Assembly (NCBI GenBank): GCA_003282155.1
Contig: QBZY01000010.1
Span: forward strand, 1-49,855
Source of the DNA: Pelagibacteraceae bacterium AG-337-I02
Lineage (GTDB): Bacteria; Pseudomonadota; Alphaproteobacteria; HIMB59; GCA-002718135
DNA length: 49,855 bases
Direction: 5' to 3'
In this document: in pieces, positions 33,447 through 42,483 of the stretch
Numbering within the stretch: position 1 is the stretch's first letter
How the letters are laid out: every line of letters starts with the position of its first letter
The notes under the pieces: generated by a model
The model's database searches: none
What the model saw: the letters and a program-made list of their open reading frames with translations, nothing else
Told to the model about the DNA's origin: nothing
Made by a program: the position numbers and the translations under genes

Positions 33447-34526
33447 ATGAAAATAATTGATGAAATAATTCTATACGAAAACCCTGATCCTTTACTCGTT
33501 AGTAAACAAGGTATTTTCCCAGGTATAGTAAAATTACAGGATAATTGCTTACTTGCATTATTTACTATTGGGCAAGCTTTTGATTCTGCTGATCAAAGAA
33601 CATTTGTTTCAAAAAGTTTTGATGATGGAAGAAGTTGGTCTAAACCAAAACCTTTACATAATCATAAATATAAAAATATGGAAGAATCAGAATCTCTTAA
33701 ACCACTATTGTTACAAAATAATAAATTACTGGCAATAGGTTATGCTTTTGTAAGACCAGATAGTTTAACGCCAATTATTAATCCTAATACATTTGAAATA
33801 CTGCCGCTCAATAATAAAATAAGTATTTCTAACGATAATGGTGAAAGTTGGTCTTTGCCAAAAAATTTTAACGTCAATGAAACACCGCTTGAAATATCAG
33901 GGCCGTGTATTCAGTTAAAATCAGGTAGAATATTAGGAGCAGCTCCACCTTTCCATTTAAAAGAGTCAGATCATTCAGGATGGATAATTTATAGTGATGA
34001 TGAAGGAGAAAATTGGAGTAAACTATCTGAATTTTATAAATCCAAGGAAGGCCATATTTCAACTTGGGAATGTCGATTATGTGAAACGAACAGCAAAATT
34101 ATTGTTATTTTTTGGGCTTATGACAATAAAAATAAAAAAAATCTTAGCAACCATGTTGTAATTTCCGATGATTCTGGAAAAACATTTAATACTGTAATTG
34201 ATACTAAAATTAGAGGACAAGCTTCTAATGTAATGTTTTATAAAGATGATATAGTTTTTACCATTCATTGTCACAGAGAAAACCCAACGGGATTAATTCT
34301 AAGAAAAGTTGATGTCAAAGATAATAAGTTTTCAATTATAGATGAAATCAATTTGTTTTCTAAAGATGGCTTATCAAGTGATGATACTAACATCAGTAAA
34401 CAATTTGGCTCGCTTAAGTTTGGTCAACCATCAATACTTCTTTTAGATAATAATGAATTGATAATTTGTTTTTGGTGCATTCATGATAACCAACATATTA
34501 TTAAAACGTATATCGTAAATATATAG
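33447..34526 (+). CDS. cytoplasmic Asp-box/BNR (sialidase-fold) protein
   Basis: A 359-residue protein, no signal peptide. Four Asp boxes (S-x-D-x-G-x-x-[WF]) are visible: SFDDGRSWS, SNDNGESWS, YSDDEGENWS and SDDSGKTF. These mark a six-bladed propeller of the PF13088 sialidase family. The Arg of the usual FRIP motif and the Asp of the catalytic site are not evident near the start (GIFPGIVKLQDNCLLALFTI). It may be a cytoplasmic glycosidase, lyase or sensor; family membership does not prove sialidase activity. It sits before the MFS transporter. Confidence 0.8.
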   Translation: MKIIDEIILYENPDPLLVSKQGIFPGIVKLQDNCLLALFTIGQAFDSADQRTFVSKSFDDGRSWSKPKPLHNHKYKNMEESESLKPLLLQNNKLLAIGYAFVRPDSLTPIINPNTFEILPLNNKISISNDNGESWSLPKNFNVNETPLEISGPCIQLKSGRILGAAPPFHLKESDHSGWIIYSDDEGENWSKLSEFYKSKEGHISTWECRLCETNSKIIVIFWAYDNKNKKNLSNHVVISDDSGKTFNTVIDTKIRGQASNVMFYKDDIVFTIHCHRENPTGLILRKVDVKDNKFSIIDEINLFSKDGLSSDDTNISKQFGSLKFGQPSILLLDNNELIICFWCIHDNQHIIKTYIVNI

Positions 34527-34534
34527 TCATCAGT

Positions 34535-35860
34535 ATGTTCAATCTAATATCTAATGAAAAAGAAAAAATGAAAGTAATTAATTATTATCATTTTTCAACT
34601 GCACTACAAATGTGTGCTGTTATAGGAACAGTTGCAGCACCTTTAACATTATATTCTGTAGAATTAGGATTAGATCCAGATAGAATTGGTATTTTAGGTA
34701 GTCTTATGGCTTTTTGCCAAGTTTTAGCTTTAATTAGTATCCCTTTAACTCTTTATTTTGGTAGTAAGATTTTATCTATTTGGACATTATTTAGCAGGTA
34801 CATTTTTCTTTTAATTTTTTTAATTGTCCCGTTTTATAAAGATAATTTAACACTTGTTTTCTACTTGTTATTTTTTGCAATGCTCATGTTTTCTATTTTA
34901 CGTTCATTATCTGAAGCTGCGTTTGTGCCTTGGATGCAAGAATTTATTCCGAGAGATGTTAGGGGTAGAGTTATTGGTATTAATGGCATTGTGTGTACAC
35001 CCTTTGCTTTGGTTGTATCATATGGAATAAAAATCTGGCTGGATACTAGAGAGGGTTTAGAGAGATTTTACCCAGTTTTTTTCATAGCAATAATTCTTGG
35101 ACTAATATCAGCTCTATTACTTTTAAAATTAAAAGGAGGAGAAAAGATTAAAGGACGAGATGATGATCAGGGTTATTTTAAAAATTTGCTTAAAGCAACA
35201 AAAGATAAAAATTTTAACTTATTTTTAGTTTCATCAGGAACACAATATTTAGTTATTACCATACTAGCTATTTTCTTAACTCTCTATTTTAAAATTAGAA
35301 TGAATATTCCAAGTGGAGAATTAATTTTTTCATCAACTTTAATTTTAATTGGAGGGACGTGTAGTGGTTTAGTAGTTGGAAGAGTTACAGATAATTATGG
35401 CTGTCGGGGTATAAGAGTATTATTCCAAAGTTTACAAATTTTATTATTACTTACACTACCATTTATAAATTCTGATACTCCTTACTTGAGTTATTTAATT
35501 GGAATAATTTTCTTTCTATTTGGATTTTTAATGTGGGGCAGTGCATCAATAGGTTATATTTTCATGCTAAACTATGTACCAAGTAATAACAAAGAATCAT
35601 TCATGTCACTTGCTTATAGCTTAGATGGAATAACAGCAGGAGTAACAACAGTGCTAGCTGGTTATCTAGTTGTTTGGTTAGATAATAATGAGATTATTCT
35701 TTTTGACAAATTACTTGGCAGCTATGAAGTTTTATTTGTTATTTGTGCATTTATTATAGCAATATCTATGAATGCTTTTGTTCTTATAAGAGAAGAAGGA
35801 GCTATGGGAGTTAGAACTTTTTTGAGACAATTAATTTTTTACAGAAAGCAATTACCATAA
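34535..35860 (+). CDS. major facilitator superfamily transporter
   Basis: A 441-residue integral membrane protein with 12 predicted helices. Between the second and third is a short cytosolic loop (YFGSKILSIWTLFSRY), in place of the standard 'GxxxDrxGrr', and the halfway loop is LKLKGGEKIKGRDDDQGYF. The EFIPRDVRGRVIG element in the 4-5 loop is a common MFS signature. The first ATG is used; one at the 12th codon would also work. It starts 8 bp after the Asp-box gene and could import or export the pathway substrate. The convergent gene ends 4 bp after its stop. Confidence 0.85.
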   Translation: MFNLISNEKEKMKVINYYHFSTALQMCAVIGTVAAPLTLYSVELGLDPDRIGILGSLMAFCQVLALISIPLTLYFGSKILSIWTLFSRYIFLLIFLIVPFYKDNLTLVFYLLFFAMLMFSILRSLSEAAFVPWMQEFIPRDVRGRVIGINGIVCTPFALVVSYGIKIWLDTREGLERFYPVFFIAIILGLISALLLLKLKGGEKIKGRDDDQGYFKNLLKATKDKNFNLFLVSSGTQYLVITILAIFLTLYFKIRMNIPSGELIFSSTLILIGGTCSGLVVGRVTDNYGCRGIRVLFQSLQILLLLTLPFINSDTPYLSYLIGIIFFLFGFLMWGSASIGYIFMLNYVPSNNKESFMSLAYSLDGITAGVTTVLAGYLVVWLDNNEIILFDKLLGSYEVLFVICAFIIAISMNAFVLIREEGAMGVRTFLRQLIFYRKQLP

Positions 35861-35864
35861 AATA

Positions 35865-36983
35865 TTATTCAAATTTTAAACGTATCCAATGTAGATCCAT
35901 TTTTTTATCATTACCCGCATAATAAAAAACTAAAACTTTCCCACTCTGTAAAACATCAGCATAAGGCAATCCAAAACTCCATATATTCATGTCAGCTAAT
36001 AACCCTCCTAGCTCTTTACTATTTTGCTTAATTTTTTTTTGATTAAAAATTGTTACCTCAGAAATTTCATCAAAATGGGCATTGAGATTATCTGATACTC
36101 TTACTTTTATGCTTTGATTTTTAAATCTATCAACCCATGCTAACACTACCTTACCATCCTTTAATAATGCAGGATGAGAAGGTTGATCGGAAATATTTAA
36201 ATCTTTTGGCTGAGACCATGTTTTACCTTCATCATTACTTATTCTTTGATGAATATTAATGAAAGTTTTTTTTGCCGAATCATATGTCCATGCAAAAGAG
36301 GTAATAGTTCCATTTTTATTTACACCACATCTTAAATCCCAATTAAAAATTCTTCCAGTTTCATCACCTGCTGCTAAATAAGGTTTAGACCATGTTTTTC
36401 CATTATCAGAAGAACATATGAAAATATTTTTTTGATACCATTTTGATTCATCATAATAGTCTTTATTATTTTCAATACTCATAATTAATTTTCCATTTGG
36501 TAATTTCATAATAGGATTGGTAAGACTTGGTGGACCAATGTCTTTAGGTAGCTGAACTTTTCTAAGTTTTGACCACGTATTCCCATTATCATAAGAATCT
36601 GCAATTAGAATTTTCATTGGAAGACAGCCTTCAGTATCAGCATTAAATAATTCTTTTCCTGGAATAGAAGTTCGATCAATCCACAAAAATGATGCAATAA
36701 TATGAGAATCAGAAATTTCAGTTAAATAACAAAGTTTTAGACTGCCTTTAAGATTATCTATTTTAACATTTTTAAAAGGCTCCCAAGGTTCTGACCATTT
36801 CTCACCTTCATCATCTGATCGAAAAAACTCTATTCCCTCTAATTCAGAATCTTTATTATTTCCACCTCTTGCAGTGGCAAGAATAGATCCATTACTAAGA
36901 GAAACAAATGATGAAAAAGTATAGCATGCTTTATTTGAGTCAATTTTTGCAGAACATAAGATGCCTGAAGAATCTATTTTCAT
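35865..36983 (-). CDS. second cytoplasmic Asp-box/BNR (sialidase-fold) protein
   Basis: A 372-residue protein without a signal peptide. Four Asp-box-like motifs are SDDEGEKWS, DSYDNGNTWS, SSDNGKTWS and SNDEGKTWS. The N-terminal FSSFVSLSNGSILATARGG resembles the sialidase start where 'RIP.l....G.ila..e.R' is expected, but lacks the Arg-Ile-Pro. It is probably paralogous to the gene at 33447 with which it brackets the MFS transporter, in opposite orientation. It is the last gene of the leftward nagA operon. Confidence 0.82.
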   Translation of the reverse strand: MKIDSSGILCSAKIDSNKACYTFSSFVSLSNGSILATARGGNNKDSELEGIEFFRSDDEGEKWSEPWEPFKNVKIDNLKGSLKLCYLTEISDSHIIASFLWIDRTSIPGKELFNADTEGCLPMKILIADSYDNGNTWSKLRKVQLPKDIGPPSLTNPIMKLPNGKLIMSIENNKDYYDESKWYQKNIFICSSDNGKTWSKPYLAAGDETGRIFNWDLRCGVNKNGTITSFAWTYDSAKKTFINIHQRISNDEGKTWSQPKDLNISDQPSHPALLKDGKVVLAWVDRFKNQSIKVRVSDNLNAHFDEISEVTIFNQKKIKQNSKELGGLLADMNIWSFGLPYADVLQSGKVLVFYYAGNDKKMDLHWIRLKFE

Positions 36984-36994
36984 TTAATAAAATT

Positions 36995-37480
36995 TTATTT
37001 TTTTTTCTTAGGCCATCCCATTAAAAGTTTGGCATTTTTTTCTTCTTCAATAGCTTTTTCTTTATCTTTAAAAATTTTCACTACGCATTGAGGTTTATTA
37101 CGGTCAATTACATCATAAACTAGATGGTGATCTACTTTATCAATAAGTGGGCCTATCCAACCAGCACAATGATCGCAGTATCTTTTCATAGGCTCTGCAT
37201 CATTATCCAAAACTTTACTAAGACTTGGACAAACATTCATTCTTAATTCTAATTTTTCATCATCTAATTTTAAATCCATATCACAGTTTTCTTCAATTCT
37301 AATATGATCCCAGTATTCATACATTCCCTTCAAACCTTTTTCTTTGAATAATTCTAAAGTATGTTTTTCTTGGTTTTTACTGATTTCCAACCAGTAAGCC
37401 TCTAGATGCTCTTCTCCTTGATCTTCGAGAAACTTAAAAACTTCGTTATAGAAACGGGTGAAATGATCACTAGGTATCAT
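36995..37480 (-). CDS. small conserved protein, possibly L-2-amino-thiazoline-4-carboxylate hydrolase-like (paralog b)
   Basis: ATG at 37480 overlaps the upstream stop by 4 bp (ATGA); the family is consistent with this 161-residue form. Two conserved Cys-rich spots are NVCPSLSKVL and YCDHCAGWIG, with a W-D-H-x(I/F) helix before them. The upstream protein shows the same order of features, so the two are paralogs. The pattern of Cys and Trp recalls the ATC hydrolase family (PF14196), but I could not confirm this. Function is uncertain. Confidence 0.5.
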   Translation of the reverse strand: MIPSDHFTRFYNEVFKFLEDQGEEHLEAYWLEISKNQEKHTLELFKEKGLKGMYEYWDHIRIEENCDMDLKLDDEKLELRMNVCPSLSKVLDNDAEPMKRYCDHCAGWIGPLIDKVDHHLVYDVIDRNKPQCVVKIFKDKEKAIEEEKNAKLLMGWPKKKK

Positions 37481-37941
37481 GCTCTTTTCCTTATAGTTTG
37501 TCTGCATGCTGCTTCTCCTAAAATTTCAGTTTTAATTTCGTATGGAGTATCTTCAGCCAAAGCTTCATTTGTTTTAATAGTTTGATCACAAAAGTTTGGT
37601 GAAACATTGCCAACCAACTTTCTTACATGTTCATACGCTGTACAACGATTAACTGTTAAAATAATCTCTTCATCATTAATAGAAATATTATAATCAGCAT
37701 TTTCCCGATCAAAAAAATGTTGCCAATGTTTAGCTAACATTTTGATATTACCGTTTTTAATATGATCTTTGATGTCCTTATAAACATCATTACCAACTTT
37801 TTTGAAAATATCATTCATAGTATCGATACCATATTTATTTATGATAAACTCAATAGTTGTATTTGTAGCACCGTGAAAATCCATGTGTACATTGCCACCA
37901 TCGTTATAACGAAGTTTTTGATCTAAATTATTTTTATTCAC
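37477..37941 (-). CDS. small conserved protein, possibly L-2-amino-thiazoline-4-carboxylate hydrolase-like (paralog a)
   Basis: Starts tried: an ATG at 37977 would overlap nagA by 44 bp, a GTG at 37941 by 8 bp, and an ATG at 37884 by none. The GTG is chosen because similar proteins appear to carry residues before the HMDFHGATN motif, but this is uncertain. The protein has VHMDFHGATNTTIEF, a W-x-x-F-F region, NRCTAYEHV and FCDQT, and ends GEAACRQTI. The Cys positions match its paralog downstream. Function is unclear; a role in hydrolysing a small heterocyclic or amide compound is a guess. Confidence 0.5.
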   Translation of the reverse strand: MNKNNLDQKLRYNDGGNVHMDFHGATNTTIEFIINKYGIDTMNDIFKKVGNDVYKDIKDHIKNGNIKMLAKHWQHFFDRENADYNISINDEEIILTVNRCTAYEHVRKLVGNVSPNFCDQTIKTNEALAEDTPYEIKTEILGEAACRQTIRKRA

Positions 37942-39112
37942 TTTTATATACAGATTTTCCAGCAATATAGGTTTCACTAATCTCCAAATTATCTTTTTGT
38001 AAAAGAATAAAATCAGCTAATTTATTTTTTTCAATACTTCCCATAATATTTTCTAATCCTATTACTCTTGCTGGTACTAAACTTGCAGCAATAGCAACTT
38101 GGGATAAAGTTTTTTTTGAAAACTTATAATAATTTTGTAATGCTTCAATAGAAGTTAATGATGATCCAGCTAATAAACCATTATAAGTAGAAGCTTTCCC
38201 TTTTTCAACTGTACACCATCTTCCAGGAAAAAATTCAAACTTAACAGGAACAGTAGAACCAGCTCCCCTAACAGAATCCGTTTCCAAGAATACTCTATCA
38301 GTTGGTAAGTGAGATAGTAGTTCAACTAATTGAGGGTGAACATGAATACCGTCACATATAACTCCAAGAGCAATTCGTGTTTCAGCAATTAAAGCATCAG
38401 TTAGAGATAATACATGAACACCTGTGTCATCTGGTGGATAAGTTGGAAGTGCATCATACATATGTGTTACAGCATCAACCCCCCAATCTGCAAATTTAGG
38501 AACATCAATTGGATTGGCTCCACTGTGACCTAAATGAATTGAAATATTTTCTTTTTTAAGTCTCTTTATAAATTCTTCTGAACCATTCATTTCTGGCGCT
38601 AATGTCAAAGCTTTTAATTTACCCTGGCATGCATCTAATAATTCTTCGGCTAAAGGTACAGAAGGATTTCGAAGATTTTTAGGATCATGAGCCCCAGGTA
38701 ATGCAAAACAAGGTCCTTCTGAATGAATTCCTAAAACACGCGCTCCCTCTTTTGCTTTATCAATATCATTTGATAGAGCGTTTAATAAAGTTTTAGTTTT
38801 TTCAGGTGGTAGGCATGGTGTTGACGGTAAAAAACCTGTCACTCCTACTGATGGTAGTATTTTAGAATTATCAATAGTACAATTTTCTTCTGCATGACCA
38901 TACAAATAATTTAAAAAACCGTGTTGTAGAACATCAATCATTCCAGGAAAGATAAAGTTATTCTGACCATCAATTATTTTCAAGTCATCAGAAATATTTT
39001 CATTCGGATTTAAAATATCAACAATTTTATCGCCATCAATTAGAAGATCTTTATCTTCCTCTCCATATGGAGTTACCAAAGTAACATTTGTAAATCTTTG
39101 TTTGTGTTGCAT
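37934..39112 (-). CDS. nagA: N-acetylglucosamine-6-phosphate deacetylase-like amidohydrolase
   Basis: A 392-residue amidohydrolase with the NagA features in order: PGMIDVLQHGF near 56-66, IHSEGPCF with the metal Glu, AHDPKNLR, HLGHSGANP, THMYDALP, VICDGIHVHP, ETDSVRGAG with the catalytic Asp, and LLAGSSLTSIEAL. The first element is DVLQHG as against DVQLNG of E. coli NagA, which is within the family. It should deacetylate GlcNAc-6-P from NanE, linking this gene to nanA/E/K 15 kb away. Some related deacetylases act on other N-acetylated sugars, so the substrate is likely but not proven. Confidence 0.87.
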   Translation of the reverse strand: MQHKQRFTNVTLVTPYGEEDKDLLIDGDKIVDILNPNENISDDLKIIDGQNNFIFPGMIDVLQHGFLNYLYGHAEENCTIDNSKILPSVGVTGFLPSTPCLPPEKTKTLLNALSNDIDKAKEGARVLGIHSEGPCFALPGAHDPKNLRNPSVPLAEELLDACQGKLKALTLAPEMNGSEEFIKRLKKENISIHLGHSGANPIDVPKFADWGVDAVTHMYDALPTYPPDDTGVHVLSLTDALIAETRIALGVICDGIHVHPQLVELLSHLPTDRVFLETDSVRGAGSTVPVKFEFFPGRWCTVEKGKASTYNGLLAGSSLTSIEALQNYYKFSKKTLSQVAIAASLVPARVIGLENIMGSIEKNKLADFILLQKDNLEISETYIAGKSVYKSE

Positions 39113-39182
39113 ATATTTAATTTAATATTAAGGTAAAACCTAAAACAACTATAGAAAAAATACAAGAACTAGGGGAAATAAG

Positions 39183-39947
39183 ATGAAAGACCATTGTGTA
39201 TGTATAACTGGATCTTCACATGGTATAGGATTTGGAATTGCAGAGGCATTTGCTAAAAAAGGAGCAAAAATTGTCATTAATTCTTATGAAAAAGATAATG
39301 GCGCTTTAGATAAGCTCAAAAATTTGACAGAGTGTTATTTTGTACAATCAGATCTATCAACAATTAATGGGAATAAAAAACTAATTCATGAAGCAAAAAT
39401 TAAACTTGGAAAAATAGATACACTTATAAATAATGCAGGCACGTTTCAGGATACTGATTTTGAGAATATTAATGAAGAAAAATTTGATAAAACATTTAAT
39501 CTGAATGTTAGAGGTTATATGTTTACGTCTCAAGAATTTGTAAAACAAATTTCAAATGATCAAAATAATTGTAGTATTATTTGTATTGGTTCCTCTAACT
39601 CCTTAGCAGCTGAAAAAAACAGCGTCATGTATGATACTTCCAAAGGAGCTGTACTAATGATGATTAAATCAATGGCTGTAAGTTTAGCATCAAAGAACAT
39701 ACGTGTTAATGGTATTGGTCCAGGAATACTTGAAACACCACTGACTAGTGCAGGTCTAAATAAAGGAAATAATAAAAAAGTAATCAGTTCACAAATTCCA
39801 CTTGGTAGAATTGGGGAGCCATCAGATATTGGTGGAGCAGCTGTATTTTTAGCATCTGAAGAAGCAAAATATATTACAGGACAAATGTTATACGTCGATG
39901 GTGGAATTTTAGCTAATCAATTAAATTGGGATGAGTCACTTTTATAA
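39183..39947 (+). CDS. SDR family oxidoreductase
   Basis: A 254-residue classical SDR. It has the coenzyme motif TGSSHGIG at the N-terminus, NNAG, catalytic Ser in CIGSSNS, YDTSKGAVLM with YxxxK, and the ending ITGQMLYVDGG. It resembles glucose/3-oxoacyl-type dehydrogenases. Cofactor choice is open. It begins 70 bp after the nagA start, so a divergent promoter is likely, and RidA follows after 24 bp. Confidence 0.9.
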   Translation: MKDHCVCITGSSHGIGFGIAEAFAKKGAKIVINSYEKDNGALDKLKNLTECYFVQSDLSTINGNKKLIHEAKIKLGKIDTLINNAGTFQDTDFENINEEKFDKTFNLNVRGYMFTSQEFVKQISNDQNNCSIICIGSSNSLAAEKNSVMYDTSKGAVLMMIKSMAVSLASKNIRVNGIGPGILETPLTSAGLNKGNNKKVISSQIPLGRIGEPSDIGGAAVFLASEEAKYITGQMLYVDGGILANQLNWDESLL

Positions 39948-39971
39948 AAAAATTTAAAAAAAGGAGAGAAT

Positions 39972-40361
39972 ATGATTAAAATAATAACCACAGGTGCAAA
40001 ATCAGTTTTACCTTTTAGCCCAGCAATCAAAGCAGGAGATTTTGTATATGTTTCAGGCCAAGCATCTGTTGATCGAGAAAATGGTTCAGTCATTGTAGGA
40101 ACATTTGAAGAAGAAATGAGACGTTCAATTGAAAATTTAGAAATAATTTTAAAAGAAGCAAGTCTGACCTTGGATCATGTTATTAATGTGAAAGGTTACG
40201 TAGCTGATCAAAAAGATTTAAAAGAATATAATAAAATTTATCCTGAATATTTTACAGATCCACTACCAACAAGAAGTACAATTGTAAAAGTGTTGCCTAC
40301 TTTCTTAAAATTTGAGCTTGATTGTGTTGCTTATGCACCAAATACTAGACAAGAAGGATAA
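39972..40361 (+). CDS. ridA: RidA family enamine/imine deaminase
   Basis: A 129-residue RidA/YjgF protein. The start (TTGAKSVLPFSPAIKAGDFV) matches 'APaaiGPYSqaV..G..vy.SGQ', then FVYVSGQASVD, followed by NLEIILKEASLTLDHVI. The end TRSTIVKVLPTFLKFELDCV carries the Arg near position 105 that binds the substrate carboxylate. It hydrolyses reactive 2-aminoacrylate-type enamines, which PLP enzymes nearby, including the D-threonine-aldolase-like protein, may release. A good GGAG site precedes it. Confidence 0.92.
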   Translation: MIKIITTGAKSVLPFSPAIKAGDFVYVSGQASVDRENGSVIVGTFEEEMRRSIENLEIILKEASLTLDHVINVKGYVADQKDLKEYNKIYPEYFTDPLPTRSTIVKVLPTFLKFELDCVAYAPNTRQEG

Positions 40362-41642
40362 TTAAAAATAAGTTAATATTCCATCAAGAACATTATAGTC
40401 ATCATCAACAACTGGAATAAACTTCCATTTATCAAATGCTGTGCATGGATGGGAAATACCAGAACAAATCATATCCCCTACCTGCCATTGATGATTATCA
40501 GCAAGTTTAACAAAGGCATGCTGATCATTTGTGCTAAATATTTCTGCTTCACCAATATCTAAGAAACCTTCACCAGGTCTAAATCTTTTTATTGGTTTTG
40601 GTAAACCTGAATCATATGGAGCATCTCGTTTTCCCATAGTTAGAAAAGCAAGATTATTTTCAGGAATTGATTGTACATAGGACCAAATTTCAAGAGCTGG
40701 TTGTAGAGATTGATCCCATTGTCTATTGGAATCACTTTTAGCTGTTTCAAGTGCATCTAAGTAAGGCCCATGATCATGTGTAATATAACATCCACTTCGT
40801 AATAGTACTTTAATAGGAACACTGAGTTTGATTTTAGAAAATCTTTCTCCTACAATATCAAAATGAGTTGATCCGCCAGCAGTAATTAATAATTCATTTA
40901 GATGAGAGTAATAATTTGAAGGAATATCTTTAATAATATCCTCAATCTTTGAACAAAAATCATGCACAGCATTTGAACCTTTCATAGCAACAGCCGCTAT
41001 GCCCTCATAAGAAGATATACCTGCAAAAGTAAAATTCTTTGATGAGTCCGCTCCAATTATATTAACGAGTTTTAAAAAATCTTCTTTTTTACGTATACCT
41101 GTTCTTCCATTTTTTGCACCTATTTCAGGCAATAAATTTATTGGATTGGTTAAATTTTGATCACCAAGATTTTTTTTAATATTTAAAAACTGTTCAATAG
41201 AATCAACAAAACAATAAAAAGAAAAATTTTTATTTTGATTAATATATGATGCTATTGTTTCTAAATGCGATTTACCTAAAAGTTGATTAGCAAGTAAAAC
41301 TTTATTAATACCAAAATCAAACATAACTTGAATTTGGTTAATGGCACCAGCTGTAATGCCCCATGCACCATGTTTTATCTGCTCAGAAAAAATCTGAGGG
41401 GCCATGGTAGTTTTACCATGAGGTGAAATATGTAAATTATGTTTTTCTAAATAATCTGAAAAAGTTTTTAAGTTATGAAGATAATTTTTTTGTTTTAATA
41501 CCATTAATGGCATTGGCATATCTTCTTTCAAAATATTCCATTTTTTATTTTTAAGTTCTTTAAGTGGAAATGGCTCACTAGAGCCTGGAATACCTTTAAT
41601 TCGTCTATCTAAAATAGTATTTTGAATTTCACTCAAATCCAT
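40362..41642 (-). CDS. D-threonine aldolase/D-serine dehydratase-like PLP enzyme (fold type III)
   Basis: A 426-residue PLP protein with an alanine racemase-like N-terminal barrel. The Schiff-base Lys is in ISPHGKTTMAPQ, the PLP-binding residues GAKNGRTGIR, and the metal site SHPCTAFDKW with the His-x-Cys pair characteristic of the D-Ser dehydratase/D-Thr aldolase (DSD1-like) C-terminal domain. Such enzymes cleave or deaminate beta-hydroxy D-amino acids. The start overlaps the stop of the HpaI gene (TAATG), so it is coupled to it. Which reaction occurs cannot be told. Confidence 0.88.
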   Translation of the reverse strand: MDLSEIQNTILDRRIKGIPGSSEPFPLKELKNKKWNILKEDMPMPLMVLKQKNYLHNLKTFSDYLEKHNLHISPHGKTTMAPQIFSEQIKHGAWGITAGAINQIQVMFDFGINKVLLANQLLGKSHLETIASYINQNKNFSFYCFVDSIEQFLNIKKNLGDQNLTNPINLLPEIGAKNGRTGIRKKEDFLKLVNIIGADSSKNFTFAGISSYEGIAAVAMKGSNAVHDFCSKIEDIIKDIPSNYYSHLNELLITAGGSTHFDIVGERFSKIKLSVPIKVLLRSGCYITHDHGPYLDALETAKSDSNRQWDQSLQPALEIWSYVQSIPENNLAFLTMGKRDAPYDSGLPKPIKRFRPGEGFLDIGEAEIFSTNDQHAFVKLADNHQWQVGDMICSGISHPCTAFDKWKFIPVVDDDYNVLDGILTYF

Positions 41643-42466
41643 TAAGCATTTATTTTATCAAATGTATTTATAAGCTCCTCTGCATAGTTAGTTAGTCCTA
41701 TAACGTCAGAACCGATATTTAAGAGATTATATCCCATATCAATATATTCAGAGGCAATGTTTGGTCCACCTGGTGTTGCTGCAATTTTATTATGTTTCCT
41801 TGCAAGTTCTGCAACTAGTTTTCTTACTTTAGAAACTTCTGGATGATCCATTTGTCCAGGAACACCTAAAGCTAGTGAATAATCTCCAGGCCCAAAAAAT
41901 AAACCATCAACGCCTTCCATTTCTGCAATTGCTTCTATATGATCAAATGCCTCTGGTGTTTCAATTTGATAAATTACGAGTCTTTCTTCATTAGATTTTG
42001 TTAAATACTCTTCAATATCTAATCTGGCATACTTACCATCATTATTACCTCCATCTAAACCTCGGTGTCCTATAGGAGGAAATTTTGTGCTATCTCTAAC
42101 AAATTTTGCATCATCATAGTTTTTAATTTGTGGAATTACTAAACCAGCACAATCTATTTCTAATCCTCTTATATAAGAACTATAACTACCTCTAGATACT
42201 CGTAAGATTGCATCAACATCATATATTTTAGCAGCATTAACTTGATTCTCTGCTTGAGTGTAATCCAAAGATCCGTGTTCCATATCTAGCCAAATTGCGT
42301 CTGGTTGAGCAAGAGAAAAAATTTCGGCAACTTTTGTATCCGAGGTATTACATTTTAAGGTTATTGCTACTTTACCTTCACTTGTAGTTCTTTTGATTCT
42401 ACTTTCTCTAAAAGTATCAAAAGGTTTTTTGCTTACTTTTGCCATTGTTCTATCATATCTCGTCAT
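41642..42466 (-). CDS. HpcH/HpaI class II aldolase family protein
   Basis: A 274-residue TIM-barrel aldolase. It shows WLDMEHGSLDYTQAENQVNA (family 'D.EHg..d'), R-V-x-R in ILRVSRGSYS, GLVIPQIKNYDDAKFVRD, YQIETPEAFDHIEAIAEM with the catalytic Glu, and DGLFFGPGDYSLALG with the metal Asp. Members cleave 2-keto-3-deoxy-sugar acids and related compounds to pyruvate. It is the middle of the leftward operon and translationally coupled with the D-threonine aldolase-like gene. Confidence 0.91.
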   Translation of the reverse strand: MTRYDRTMAKVSKKPFDTFRESRIKRTTSEGKVAITLKCNTSDTKVAEIFSLAQPDAIWLDMEHGSLDYTQAENQVNAAKIYDVDAILRVSRGSYSSYIRGLEIDCAGLVIPQIKNYDDAKFVRDSTKFPPIGHRGLDGGNNDGKYARLDIEEYLTKSNEERLVIYQIETPEAFDHIEAIAEMEGVDGLFFGPGDYSLALGVPGQMDHPEVSKVRKLVAELARKHNKIAATPGGPNIASEYIDMGYNLLNIGSDVIGLTNYAEELINTFDKINA

Positions 42467-42483
42467 AATATTTCTCCCTTTAT

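Noticed and set aside
38000-39112. NagA as inactive because the first metal motif lacks HxH
   Set aside because: E. coli NagA itself reads DVQLNG there, and the catalytic Asp and metal Glu/His motifs are present.
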